Assembly: GCF_003339505.1 (NCBI RefSeq)
Contig: NZ_QPIW01000006.1
Span: 62,001 to 126,000 of the forward strand
Reading direction: 5' to 3'
DNA from: Runella aurantiaca
GTDB lineage: Bacteria > Bacteroidota > Bacteroidia > Cytophagales > Spirosomataceae
DNA length: 64,000 bases
This document shows, one piece after another, positions 27,701-34,580 of this stretch. The translations under genes and the position numbers were made by a program. Below the pieces are notes generated by a model, which saw nothing but the letters and a program-made list of their open reading frames with translations, was not told the DNA's origin and made no database searches. Position 1 is the stretch's first letter. Every line of letters begins with the position of its first letter.

Positions 27701-28763
27701 GCACCACATCAAGCGCGACTCGTTTTTGGCATACCAACAACACCCTCTTACCGCGCGCGGCAAAATCGGCCATCAGGTTAGAAATCAATTGCGATTTTCC
27801 AGTGCCGGGCGGCCCCTGCACCACCAATGACTCGCCTTGCTTAATCCGCTGAAGCGCCGCTTCTTGCGTACCATCCTGCGGGAAAGCCGTAAACGTATGC
27901 TCCTCTCTGATGGAATTAGGAGTGGAAGTGCTGATGGGAAAGAAAAAAGGCTCGCTTTCTGCCAAGTCATCTCCCTCCTCGCTAATCAACGCCTCATAGT
28001 CAGGGCCTAAATAACTGCCCGTTTGGGGAAAAATACCCAAAACAGCTTCTGGATAGAGTTTGAGTTCGCCATTTCGTTCGAGCAACTCAAGGTCGGGTTT
28101 GGATTGTCCGTCAAAGTATTGAAGAGTATCCTGAAAAAGGTCTTGGTTAAAGTTGATTTCCAACGCGCTGTTTTTAAGCAATTCGTACAATTCGGTCCGA
28201 AACGCCAACGGGTCTTTGCTCAGTCCGTCAAGGCTTTTTTCGAGTAATTCTTCCGAGATTTTAACTTGATTGAAGTGCCCGTAGGCCAACAAAAAACTAC
28301 GATTGAGCGCGGCTGGCTCTCCCCAGCGATGGAGTCTCCAGGCAGCACCTTCTGCGCTTTCAGAAAGTTGTTGTTGCAACGTAACTGGAAAAAATGCCAA
28401 CGGTGCGTGAATCACCGTACCATCCATGAGTTTGCCCCGCACAAAGGGATACGCCACGTACAAATCCTCCGAGCCGCGCTCTTCTTCGATAAATCGTTCG
28501 GTGCGGGCCAGTTTGGTCAGTCGCTTGCTGATTTCATTGACTTTTTCGGAACGGCTGTCCAACCGTTGGCAGAGTTTTATCGTCTTTTTCTGAGAAATGA
28601 CGTCTTTGAGTACCTCAAATGCCGCGCGCCCATCCACAAAATCCAGTTCCTGCCAATCCAGAAACTGCTCGGCAGGGAGCGTATTTAATAACAGCGAACG
28701 GTTGCGCGTACTGAGATTGGTAAGTCGACGAAGGTATACTTTAAGAACGTCAGCGGTCAGCAT
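24786..28763 (-). CDS. Large SF1 (UPF1/DNA2-like) helicase with DUF4011-like N-terminus and Vsr-like C-terminal tail
   Basis: 1325 residues. The N-terminal 230 follow the DUF4011 pattern (LTNLSTRNRSLLLN). Motif I VVQGPPGTGKSQLI is at about 315, then a long helical insert (about 420-900). Walker B is FDEASQ (about 960), motif III VVGDSKQLTP, and motif VI GGENRLNVAITRARE (about 1185). The last 90 residues end GWSFERRWSREWW, much like the Vsr/MTES_1575-type nuclease tail of DUF4011/DUF3320 helicases. However, the acidic ECDG-type site is replaced by LTDDE, so the nuclease may be inactive. Relatives include anti-phage proteins of the Hhe type (from memory). The start overlaps a channel-like gene by 14 bp. 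Confidence 0.85.
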   Translation of the reverse strand: MLTADVLKVYLRRLTNLSTRNRSLLLNTLPAEQFLDWQELDFVDGRAAFEVLKDVISQKKTIKLCQRLDSRSEKVNEISKRLTKLARTERFIEEERGSEDLYVAYPFVRGKLMDGTVIHAPLAFFPVTLQQQLSESAEGAAWRLHRWGEPAALNRSFLLAYGHFNQVKISEELLEKSLDGLSKDPLAFRTELYELLKNSALEINFNQDLFQDTLQYFDGQSKPDLELLERNGELKLYPEAVLGIFPQTGSYLGPDYEALISEEGDDLAESEPFFFPISTSTPNSIREEHTFTAFPQDGTQEAALQRIKQGESLVVQGPPGTGKSQLISNLMADFAARGKRVLLVCQKRVALDVVHQRLAQVGMSPFLALVHDFKNDRAALYGQLTAQIENVEAYQQQNYSLDSIVLERQFLQISRNIEQVGKELGEFKKALFNSLDCGLSPKELYLTSDPTAPQIAMSQFKSFQFDDKLEVFLQKLRRYASYREALNETHAWHNRVDFSQISFQEIPKIDATIDEVIHWNENLQTQTQGCLGKAIPIDKALHLANQKNALLQCAQWLEEENVWPLLKKWESGFFTKETKKWIKNTTEEIFRLSSEKQLGTEIASSGLTSFAVRLQNIITARGSLLKWVFYGDKPYFRSLSASYGLSLDLGDLYKLNDYLTNRVRWEQLLKEVGQKLDVSILTEQFERSEANYKAFMVSYGTAQEVFQQLGKNFEFLRKSVNEARSFQEVKKKIESLAALCEQTVEKYQAWQKYLTKDQIKLLLESPTFQNELKQTLHRDFDLLTEADILKSNFSPIEAEVCLTLETQLAAQNEDFIKLFQNSLRLAWLVHLEELYPVLRAVSSLKMGQLEQELQESILQKQSLSREILLMQLREQTGKNVEFNRLQNRVTYRELHHQVTKKRKIWPVRKLMEQHAEEVFRLVPCWLASPETVSAVFPLTKGLFDLVIFDEASQCYAEYGIPSIYRAKQTVVVGDSKQLTPYDLYRVRYEGENEEERAALEVESLLDLSKQFLSETMLQGHYRSRSLDLIDFSNQHFYKNKLQLLPHFEDINQSELAIQFIKVGGVWENNRNLVEAEKVVELLNDLQRTHPNHSIGVVTFNLPQQQLIENLILKPQDKTHFLGLAAHSLFVKNIENVQGDERDIIIFSVGYAPDARGKLRAQFGSLNALGGENRLNVAITRAREKVFVVTSILPDELKVEDSLHEGPRLLKAYLQYALDVSEGRYSPQSFVSDKYRSEWLLKDQLMKSKKWQTEAESAPSTLHLTLPFADLTVKKDGRYEGLILTDDELYQQAVSAKESHAYLPLQLRAKGWSFERRWSREWWRKR

Positions 28764-29103
28764 TATCTACGTGTAAAATGTGTAAAAAGCGGTGGATGAA
28801 AGGAGCAAATAAGACTGAAGTAGCTGATAAAAAAGTAATGCCACTAAATAACGCATAAAACGAAGCGAAAATTTTGGCGGTGTTTGACTTGAGCGGATCT
28901 ACTGGCCCCATGCCCCCCAAAATCATGGCAGCATTGTAGAAAGAATCGACCCAACACAGGTGCGGGTCAGTCAAATAATGATAGCCAACGGCCCCGATTA
29001 TCCAAGAAACCCCAATCATCCCCAGTGCCACTAAGGAGTACTTCAATACACGACGCTGAAACTTGGGGCGAGGTAAAACTTTTTGGGTATGATGCTCAAA
29101 CAT
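28750..29103 (-). CDS. Two-helix channel-like membrane protein (GGMGPV pore motif)
   Basis: 117 residues. TM1 is at about 24-45 (VALGMIGVSWIIGAVGYHYL) and TM2 at about 78-102, with a re-entrant segment between: WVDSFYNAAMILGGMGPVDP. The TM1-pore-TM2 plan is that of Ion_trans_2 potassium channels. However, GGMGPV stands where the TVGYGD filter should be, so potassium selectivity is not expected. The C-terminus is short, with no regulatory domain. It precedes and overlaps (14 bp) the giant helicase gene, implying coupled translation. Function unknown; it could be an effector pore or an unrelated housekeeping protein. Confidence 0.75.
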   Translation of the reverse strand: MFEHHTQKVLPRPKFQRRVLKYSLVALGMIGVSWIIGAVGYHYLTDPHLCWVDSFYNAAMILGGMGPVDPLKSNTAKIFASFYALFSGITFLSATSVLFAPFIHRFLHILHVDNADR

Positions 29104-29162
29104 GGAAGTAGTTGGTTATCAAGAATTGAAAACCTAAAATAGCACTTTGTGAGGTCAATTCG

Positions 29163-29170
29163 TAATTTTG
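29163..29170 (+). promoter_or_regulatory. Candidate -7 box (TAATTTTG) for the lipoprotein/barrel pair
   Basis: Exact match to TAnnTTTG, 17 bp before the chosen start at 29188. A TTTG lies 13 bp upstream, closer than the usual -33 spacing, so the match is partial. Confidence 0.3.
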
Positions 29171-29187
29171 CAAAAATCCATCACACT

Positions 29188-29667
29188 ATGAAACTTTTTC
29201 TTGTTTTTGCCTTATGCTGTTTATTGTATAGCTGCGGAGAGCAATGCGGAATTGAGGCCGAGCCTGTTTTAGCTATCCAATTCCGAACAGAGGCTACTAT
29301 TTCCAAGGTGGCTATATTAGGATCGCTACAGGATGTGCCTAAAGAGGGCATTCAACCAATCCAGCGTCCAAATGCGCTTGGCCCTTTTTTTCCTCTCAAT
29401 CTCAACTCAGATTCAACCACTTACATTTTTACTCGGCCTAATCGTATCGATACATTAACCGTTTACTACAAAAAGCACATTTACAGTGCCAGTAATACCT
29501 GTGGTTATATATTGGATCTAGAAGCACCTGCTTCTGGCAAAACGTATACTACCACTTTCAAACGAATTGAGGTAGAATATCGCAGTTATTATATTCCTTC
29601 GCAGGGTGCAAAATTAAATTCTCAGGGAGAAGAAAGTGGTATTGTTGTCAAAATAGATGAACTATGA
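29188..29667 (+). CDS. DUF6452-like lipoprotein
   Basis: 159 residues from the ATG at 29188. The lipoprotein signal runs to LLYSC, and the mature end CGEQCGIEA is Cys-rich. The beta-rich body resembles the DUF6452 family, with a Cys late in the chain (NTCGYILDLEA). The reading frame extends 13 codons upstream but without signal character. Its TGA overlaps the next ATG by 4 bp (29664-29667), and the next gene looks like the usual DUF6048 partner. Function of the pair is unknown; location is probably the outer membrane. Confidence 0.7.
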   Translation: MKLFLVFALCCLLYSCGEQCGIEAEPVLAIQFRTEATISKVAILGSLQDVPKEGIQPIQRPNALGPFFPLNLNSDSTTYIFTRPNRIDTLTVYYKKHIYSASNTCGYILDLEAPASGKTYTTTFKRIEVEYRSYYIPSQGAKLNSQGEESGIVVKIDEL

Positions 29668-30323
29668 AAAAAATATACTGCTGGATTTTTATATTACTTT
29701 CTTGTTCAGTTAAAGCGCAAGACAGTACGTTGAAAATAAGAGCTATTGGCGTTGATGTGGTCAAGAATGTTACGCACTATGTATCTGCTGCTGATTTTCA
29801 AAATCCAATCATTGCAGAATGTTATGTACAGTTTTTTACCTCTAAACCCAACCATTATTTTAGTGTAAGTTTAGGCTACGCAGACATGTCACGAAAGGCC
29901 CAAAATCATTTTTTACAATCCTTTAGGGGTTATTCTGTTAAAACGACTTGGGAACAGCACAATAAAAATAACAGAAGATTTTTTGGCTACAGTGGAGTAT
30001 TCTCGTATGGCACAGTAAAGGGTGAATTAGAAATTCAGGGCAATTATTTTCCTGATTACAAAACCCGCACCCCCTATAATCAAGGCATAGGACTTGCCTT
30101 AGAAGGATTTGCCGGAACCTCAGCTTTACTATTCAGGCGCGTCGAAACGCGATTTGTATTTCGGGGAGCCGCCATCATTGCCGATATAGGCAATCCGCAA
30201 TTTCCTTACCTAACCGGTCTGGGAATTTCTTATTTGCCTGAAATGCTTTCTTTTAATGTAGGAGCAACTATTCAATTTTTTTATCTGATCAAACGTTCTC
30301 CGAAACGTAAACTCTCCCATTGA
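29664..30323 (+). CDS. DUF6048-like outer-membrane barrel protein
   Basis: 219 residues with a signal peptide (MKKIYCWIFILLSCSVKAQ). It then has alternating strands with Tyr/Phe-rich turns (FFGYSGVFSYGTVKGELEIQG) and a late segment LSFNVGATIQFFYLI typical of the last barrel strands. It is coupled by a 4-bp overlap to the lipoprotein upstream, as DUF6452/DUF6048 pairs are in Bacteroidota. The family assignment is by context and pattern, not by alignment. Confidence 0.65.
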   Translation: MKKIYCWIFILLSCSVKAQDSTLKIRAIGVDVVKNVTHYVSAADFQNPIIAECYVQFFTSKPNHYFSVSLGYADMSRKAQNHFLQSFRGYSVKTTWEQHNKNNRRFFGYSGVFSYGTVKGELEIQGNYFPDYKTRTPYNQGIGLALEGFAGTSALLFRRVETRFVFRGAAIIADIGNPQFPYLTGLGISYLPEMLSFNVGATIQFFYLIKRSPKRKLSH

Positions 30324-30387
30324 TATTTTTATTTCCCGAACCAAAGCTCGAACTTTGCCGTTAAATCAGTATCAACTTTTTTTTAGT

Positions 30388-30576
30388 ATGCTTTCACGCC
30401 GCCAAGAACGCGAACAACTCAAAACCACCCTCGGCTACCGCCTTTGGAGTGTGGCATTTACGATTTTTTACCCGATTATCTCGCTCTTTGCCTTGGTATT
30501 TACGGGGATAGTGCGATTGTTTTCGGGAATTTCGCAGGGGTTGGTTTGGCTGTTAAACGGAGGTAAACGCGCCTGA
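30388..30576 (+). CDS. Small membrane protein
   Basis: 62 residues from the ATG at 30388; an upstream TTG would add 11 residues without support. A charged N-terminus (MLSRRQEREQLK) is followed by one long or two short hydrophobic helices (about 20-55). Its TGA shares one base with the ATG of the next gene (TGATG), so translation is coupled to the TIGR02757 protein. No family recognised. Confidence 0.65.
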   Translation: MLSRRQEREQLKTTLGYRLWSVAFTIFYPIISLFALVFTGIVRLFSGISQGLVWLLNGGKRA

Positions 30577-31346
30577 TGACCGATTACGTTGCTGAGTTAT
30601 TGGAACAAAAAGTAGCTCAATACAACCGTCCTGATTTTATCCCCAACGACCCCGTTAGCATTCCGCACCAATTTTCTCGTCGACAAGACATTGAAATTAT
30701 GGGTTTTTGGGCAGCCGTGTTGGCTTGGGGACAGCGCAAAACCATCATCAACAAGTGCAATGAGCTGATTCAGCTGATGGATGGTGCGCCCTATGATTTT
30801 ATCAAAAATCATCAAGATTCCGATTTAAAACGCTTTCTTCAATTCAAACACCGTACCTTCAACGCGGCGGATACGCTATATTTTCTTCATTTTTTCAAAG
30901 AATATTATCAACGGCACGATTCGTTAGAAACCGCCTTTTCGCAGGCGTTAACGACCGATGCTTTGCACGTAGAAAAGGGTTTGTCGGCATTCCATGAACT
31001 ATTTTTTAGTTTAGAAGATTTTCCCGAGCGCACCCGCAAACACATTGCTACGCCCGTCCGTAAATCGTCGTGCAAACGCCTGAATATGTTTTTGCGGTGG
31101 ATGGTTCGGCAAGATGATAAAGGCGTAGACTTTGGTATTTGGACCACGATAAAACCTTCCCAACTCATCTGCCCCTGCGATGTACACGTAGACCGCGTAG
31201 CCCGCAAACTCGGCCTCATTCAACGCCCAACGACCGATTGGCTTACCGCCCTAGAGCTCACCGAAAACTTGAAGCAATTAGACCCTAATGACCCTGTAAA
31301 GTATGATTTTGCCTTGTTTGGACTAGGTGTGGAGGGGGAAATGTAA
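30576..31346 (+). CDS. TIGR02757 (DUF2400) family protein
   Basis: 256 residues. Typical segments are F-I-x-x-D-P-V-S-I-P-H-x-F, E-I-M-G-F-W-A-A-V-L-A-W-G-Q-R-K-T-I-I, and near the C-terminus L-I-C-P-C-D-V-H-V-D-R-V-A-R-K-L-G-L plus DPVKYDFALFGLG. This is a Bacteroidota-wide family with an all-helical, HhH-DNA-glycosylase-like appearance; the activity is unknown. Translationally coupled to the small membrane protein before it. Confidence 0.88.
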   Translation: MTDYVAELLEQKVAQYNRPDFIPNDPVSIPHQFSRRQDIEIMGFWAAVLAWGQRKTIINKCNELIQLMDGAPYDFIKNHQDSDLKRFLQFKHRTFNAADTLYFLHFFKEYYQRHDSLETAFSQALTTDALHVEKGLSAFHELFFSLEDFPERTRKHIATPVRKSSCKRLNMFLRWMVRQDDKGVDFGIWTTIKPSQLICPCDVHVDRVARKLGLIQRPTTDWLTALELTENLKQLDPNDPVKYDFALFGLGVEGEM

Positions 31347-31351
31347 GAGCG

Positions 31352-31846
31352 CTATAGAATATATACCACCGCATCCGCTCGGCCTTCATATCCGGCACCC
31401 ACTTTTTTCATTCCTACTTTCTCCAAAACGTGTTTGGAAGAGGTATTTTCATCCTGCACAAAAGCCACGATTTTTCTTCCTTTAAAGTTTTGTTGCAGGT
31501 ATTCAATGACTTTTTTTGTGATTTCAGTGGCGTAGCCTTTGCCCCATGCTTCGGGCAAAAAAGCGTAGCCTGCTTCAATATCATCGGTATCTTCAATGTG
31601 TTTGATTTTAACGAGTCCGATATACGTATCGGTCGCTTTTTCAAAACACGCAAAAAGCCCCAGTCCCTCATTGGCGGCGGCGTAAATGCCTTCTTGTCGG
31701 ATTCTTCCCAAACTTTGAGAAAGTTCCGTAACGGGCTTTCGAATGAATTCCATCACTTCGGGATTGCTCTCAATGCGGAACAAATCATGGGCATCACTTT
31801 CTTGAAAAAGGCGAAGATAAAGACGTTGAGTTTCTAAAAAAGGCAT
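31352..31846 (-). CDS. GNAT-family N-acetyltransferase (RimJ/RimL-like)
   Basis: 164 residues. The opening MPFLETQRLYLRLF is the usual start of RimJ/RimL-type acetyltransferases. Acetyl-CoA binding is expected in EAWGKGYATEI (Q/R-x-x-G-x-G/A loop), and the NTSSKHVLEKVGMKKVG segment forms the last helix. The substrate could be a protein N-terminus or a small amine; not predictable. Convergent with the TIGR02757 gene (5-bp gap). Confidence 0.88.
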   Translation of the reverse strand: MPFLETQRLYLRLFQESDAHDLFRIESNPEVMEFIRKPVTELSQSLGRIRQEGIYAAANEGLGLFACFEKATDTYIGLVKIKHIEDTDDIEAGYAFLPEAWGKGYATEITKKVIEYLQQNFKGRKIVAFVQDENTSSKHVLEKVGMKKVGAGYEGRADAVVYIL

Positions 31847-31861
31847 TATTGTAGATAAGTT

Positions 31862-32248
31862 TCAGAGTGAGCGACGCGAATCACCAGCTAAAAAAAATGT
31901 CTTTTGAAACCATTCTGCAATCGGAATGGCCACGATTACTCCAAGGGCATCGGCAAGGGCATCGTAAAGGTCAAACGTACGGCCAATGGGCAGTAAATGC
32001 TGCCATACTTCAATAAAAAAACCGTAGGCAATCCCTCCGACAATTACCCAAATGGGCTGAGGCTTGGCCCAATACCAAAGCGCGCCCAAGATTCCAAAAG
32101 AGCCGAAATGATGTAATTTATCCCAACCTAAATCTTTGGGCATTTGCTTGCTCGGAAGTGAGCAAAGCCCCAAAATCACCAACGTCCAAACGATGGCAAG
32201 ATGGGGCTTTGAAAAGGTATTTTTTAAGTTTTTAATTATCAGTGTCAT
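31862..32248 (-). CDS. VanZ-like membrane protein
   Basis: 128 residues with four predicted helices. VanZ-like landmarks: WDKLHHFGSFGILGALWY and FFIEVWQHLLPIGRTFDLYDALADALG with the conserved D-x-x-A-N/D-x-x-G. Named after teicoplanin resistance but general function is unknown; here probably a plain envelope protein. It precedes the acetyltransferase gene by 15 bp on the same strand. Confidence 0.88.
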   Translation of the reverse strand: MTLIIKNLKNTFSKPHLAIVWTLVILGLCSLPSKQMPKDLGWDKLHHFGSFGILGALWYWAKPQPIWVIVGGIAYGFFIEVWQHLLPIGRTFDLYDALADALGVIVAIPIAEWFQKTFFLAGDSRRSL

Positions 32249-32307
32249 AAACCTTTAAAGAGCCACCATTTTAGTTATGTACTCTTGATTTAGTATTGAA
32301 AATATTT

Positions 32308-32997
32308 CTAAAATTTATAACCAATGTTTAGATAGATGTTGGGAGTCCAACCAAAGCCTGAATTGATAAAATCTTTCCGCCGAGCCTCTGTATTGTTATG
32401 ATTTAAAATTTCTCCGTCGAACCAATCCCTTGCATACCATAGTTCTGCTTTCTTAGAAATATTTTCTGAATTATCGGATTTAAAAAAATACGCTAATCCG
32501 AGTACCGGGGTAATTATAATTTTCTTTAAAATGATAATTTTAAGCCCTGTGGTAAACTCCGGGCCAAAATAAACGGCTTTTTGTGTGAGTGAATCTTTGG
32601 GAATGTTTAATCTGTAATCATTAAATTCTCTGCTCATTTTGCCAACCAGAAATGACGCTCCAACATACATATTTAACCATTTTTGTCTGTCGAACTTTAC
32701 TAAGTATGACCTTAATCCAACATCAAACTTAGTACGTCTGATAGAATTACTTTTTATAACAGAGCTAAAAAATAGCTCTCCAAAACGAATATCATTGTCA
32801 GCGTGAAATTTATAAGCTGCGGAACTTGTAAAGCTTATGTTTTTCCATTTTGAAATAGGTTTTTCAAAATGAACATAAACATTATTGAATACAGGAACTC
32901 CTAAGCTTACTTCGGCTCTTTGAGCATAGATTGCAATATGAATAAGAAAGAATATTGCGCAAAAGATTATAGATACCAGTGATAAATTAGTTTTCAT
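32308..32997 (-). CDS. Predicted exported outer-membrane protein, unknown family
   Basis: 229 residues with a signal peptide (hydrophobic about 8-24, cleavage near IYA-QRA). The body alternates beta strands and polar turns and closes with NIYLNIGYKF, an aromatic C-terminal strand suggesting an outer-membrane barrel. AT-rich compared with its neighbours. No family recognised. Confidence 0.65.
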   Translation of the reverse strand: MKTNLSLVSIIFCAIFFLIHIAIYAQRAEVSLGVPVFNNVYVHFEKPISKWKNISFTSSAAYKFHADNDIRFGELFFSSVIKSNSIRRTKFDVGLRSYLVKFDRQKWLNMYVGASFLVGKMSREFNDYRLNIPKDSLTQKAVYFGPEFTTGLKIIILKKIIITPVLGLAYFFKSDNSENISKKAELWYARDWFDGEILNHNNTEARRKDFINSGFGWTPNIYLNIGYKF

Positions 32998-33088
32998 TAA
33001 TAGGATTGATTTTGACTTTTAACCGACATGGCATAGCTTGCTAACCAGACGTTTATAACGAGCCTCAAAAAAGCAAGTGATTTTGACT

Positions 33089-33301
33089 TTATTGGGCATC
33101 TTTCAGCTCTTTTTTCAAATCATCCAAGGTGCGACTTTCTATCTTTCCCTCCTGCATGAGTTTAACTTCTTTCAGCCCCTCTTCGATTTCTTGCATAAGA
33201 GCCGATGGCGGGTCTCCCTTTAAAATCAGTGACTTGAGTTCTTCTCTGACTTTTTTGGGCAGCACCTTGTATTGCTCGTTTATGATTTGGGCCGTGTTCA
33301 T
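33089..33301 (-). CDS. Small antitoxin-like protein without a partner
   Basis: 70 residues from the ATG at 33301 (MNTAQIINEQYKVLPKKVREEL). Two helices are separated by a Gly-Asp-Pro-Pro turn, and the charged tail IESRTLDDLKKELKDAQ resembles the C-terminal neutralising arm of RelB/DUF2281-type antitoxins. No toxin-like ORF lies on either side (33001-33088 and 33302-33493 are empty), so it is either an orphan antitoxin or something else. Confidence 0.5.
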   Translation of the reverse strand: MNTAQIINEQYKVLPKKVREELKSLILKGDPPSALMQEIEEGLKEVKLMQEGKIESRTLDDLKKELKDAQ

Positions 33302-33423
33302 GGTTGTAATTTTTGAATAAGATAAAGATTTTGGACAAAAAAGCTCTTCATCTCTCCAATCAAGATTTAAGTTCACCGCTAACAAATAGCTTTGCTATCA
33401 CAGTATTAAAAATGTCAGTAATT

Positions 33424-33472
33424 GAAATGCAAATGGCGACAAAATACTAAATTTTGCCGCCATTTGCATTTC
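33424..33472 (-). terminator. Long hairpin downstream of leuB
   Basis: GAAATGCAAATGGCG and CGCCATTTGCATTTC (15 bp), continued by CAAAAT/ATTTTG after one mismatch, with a 5-nt loop. It ends the branched-chain cluster. The minus-strand tail (AATTACTGACATTTTT) is only partly T-rich. Confidence 0.65.
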
Positions 33473-33493
33473 TAAAAAATAATATTGCTGAAT

Positions 33494-34564
33494 TTACAAA
33501 TTCTTCAACAACTCCGCGCCCATGGCGTCGGTGCCGAGGATTTTGTCGGCGGGAGTTTCGCTATTGGCGATGTCGCGCGTGCGGAAACCTGCTTTCAAAA
33601 CCGCATCTACGGCGGCGATGATGGCCTCAGATTCTGCTTTCAAACCGAAAGAAATATCCAACAACAACGCTGCCGAAAGAACCGATGCCAACGGATTAGC
33701 TACGCCTTTACCCGTGATGTCGTGCGCCGAACCGTGGATAGGCTCGTATACGCCAGTGCTGTCGCCTACAGAAGCAGAAGCCAACATTCCCATCGAACCC
33801 GCAATTTGACTTGCTTCGTCCGTGAGGATATCGCCAAACAGGTTACCCGTTACGACCACATCAAAACGGCGTGGGTCTTTGATGAGCAACATCGCCGCCG
33901 CATCAATAAATTGGTGTTCTACTTCTACGTCCGGATATTCGGGCGCCAATTTCTGAATAACTTCACGCCACAAACGGCTTGATTCCAACACGTTGGCTTT
34001 ATCGACCGACATGAGTTTTTTGCTGCGCGTACGAGCAGCTTCAAACGCCTTGCGGGCAATGCGCTCCACTTCGTATTTGCTGTAAATCATGGTGTCATAG
34101 GCGGTATTTCCGTCGTCAAGACGTTCACGCTTACCGAAATACACGTCGCCAGTCAGTTCACGGAAGAAGAGAATATCGCAACCTTTCAGGATTTCAGGCT
34201 TGATACTAGATGCTTCCAACAACTCATCAAACAATTTGATAGGGCGCAGGTTGGCGTACAAGCCAAGCTCTTTGCGCATTCTCAACAAGCCTTGTTCTGG
34301 ACGTACCTTGGCCGAGGGGTCGTTGTCGTATTTGGGGTGACCTACGGCACCAAACAAAATGGCGTCTGATGCGCGCATCTTGACGAGGGTTTCTTCGGGA
34401 AGCGGATCGCCAGTGGCTTCGATGGCTACGTGGCCGATGAGGGCTTCGTCGTAGGTAAATTCATGGCCGAATTTTTCGGCGATGCGGTCTAAGACCTGTT
34501 TACCAACAGTGGTAACTTCTTGCCCGATACCATCACCGGGAACGATTAGGATGTGTTTTTTCAT
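33494..34564 (-). CDS. leuB: 3-isopropylmalate dehydrogenase
   Basis: 356 residues. The N-terminus is IVPGDGIGQEVT. Substrate-loop residues lie around LRKELGLYANLRPIKLF, and the metal-binding region is NLFGDILTDEASQIAGSMGMLASAS with the two Asp. GSAHDITGKGVANPLA is the NAD-binding His-x-x-x-Pro/Asp region. It oxidises and decarboxylates 3-isopropylmalate in leucine synthesis. Last gene of the cluster, 16 bp after leuA, followed by a large hairpin. Confidence 0.96.
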   Translation of the reverse strand: MKKHILIVPGDGIGQEVTTVGKQVLDRIAEKFGHEFTYDEALIGHVAIEATGDPLPEETLVKMRASDAILFGAVGHPKYDNDPSAKVRPEQGLLRMRKELGLYANLRPIKLFDELLEASSIKPEILKGCDILFFRELTGDVYFGKRERLDDGNTAYDTMIYSKYEVERIARKAFEAARTRSKKLMSVDKANVLESSRLWREVIQKLAPEYPDVEVEHQFIDAAAMLLIKDPRRFDVVVTGNLFGDILTDEASQIAGSMGMLASASVGDSTGVYEPIHGSAHDITGKGVANPLASVLSAALLLDISFGLKAESEAIIAAVDAVLKAGFRTRDIANSETPADKILGTDAMGAELLKNL

Positions 34565-34580
34565 TTTTAATTTTGTATGA

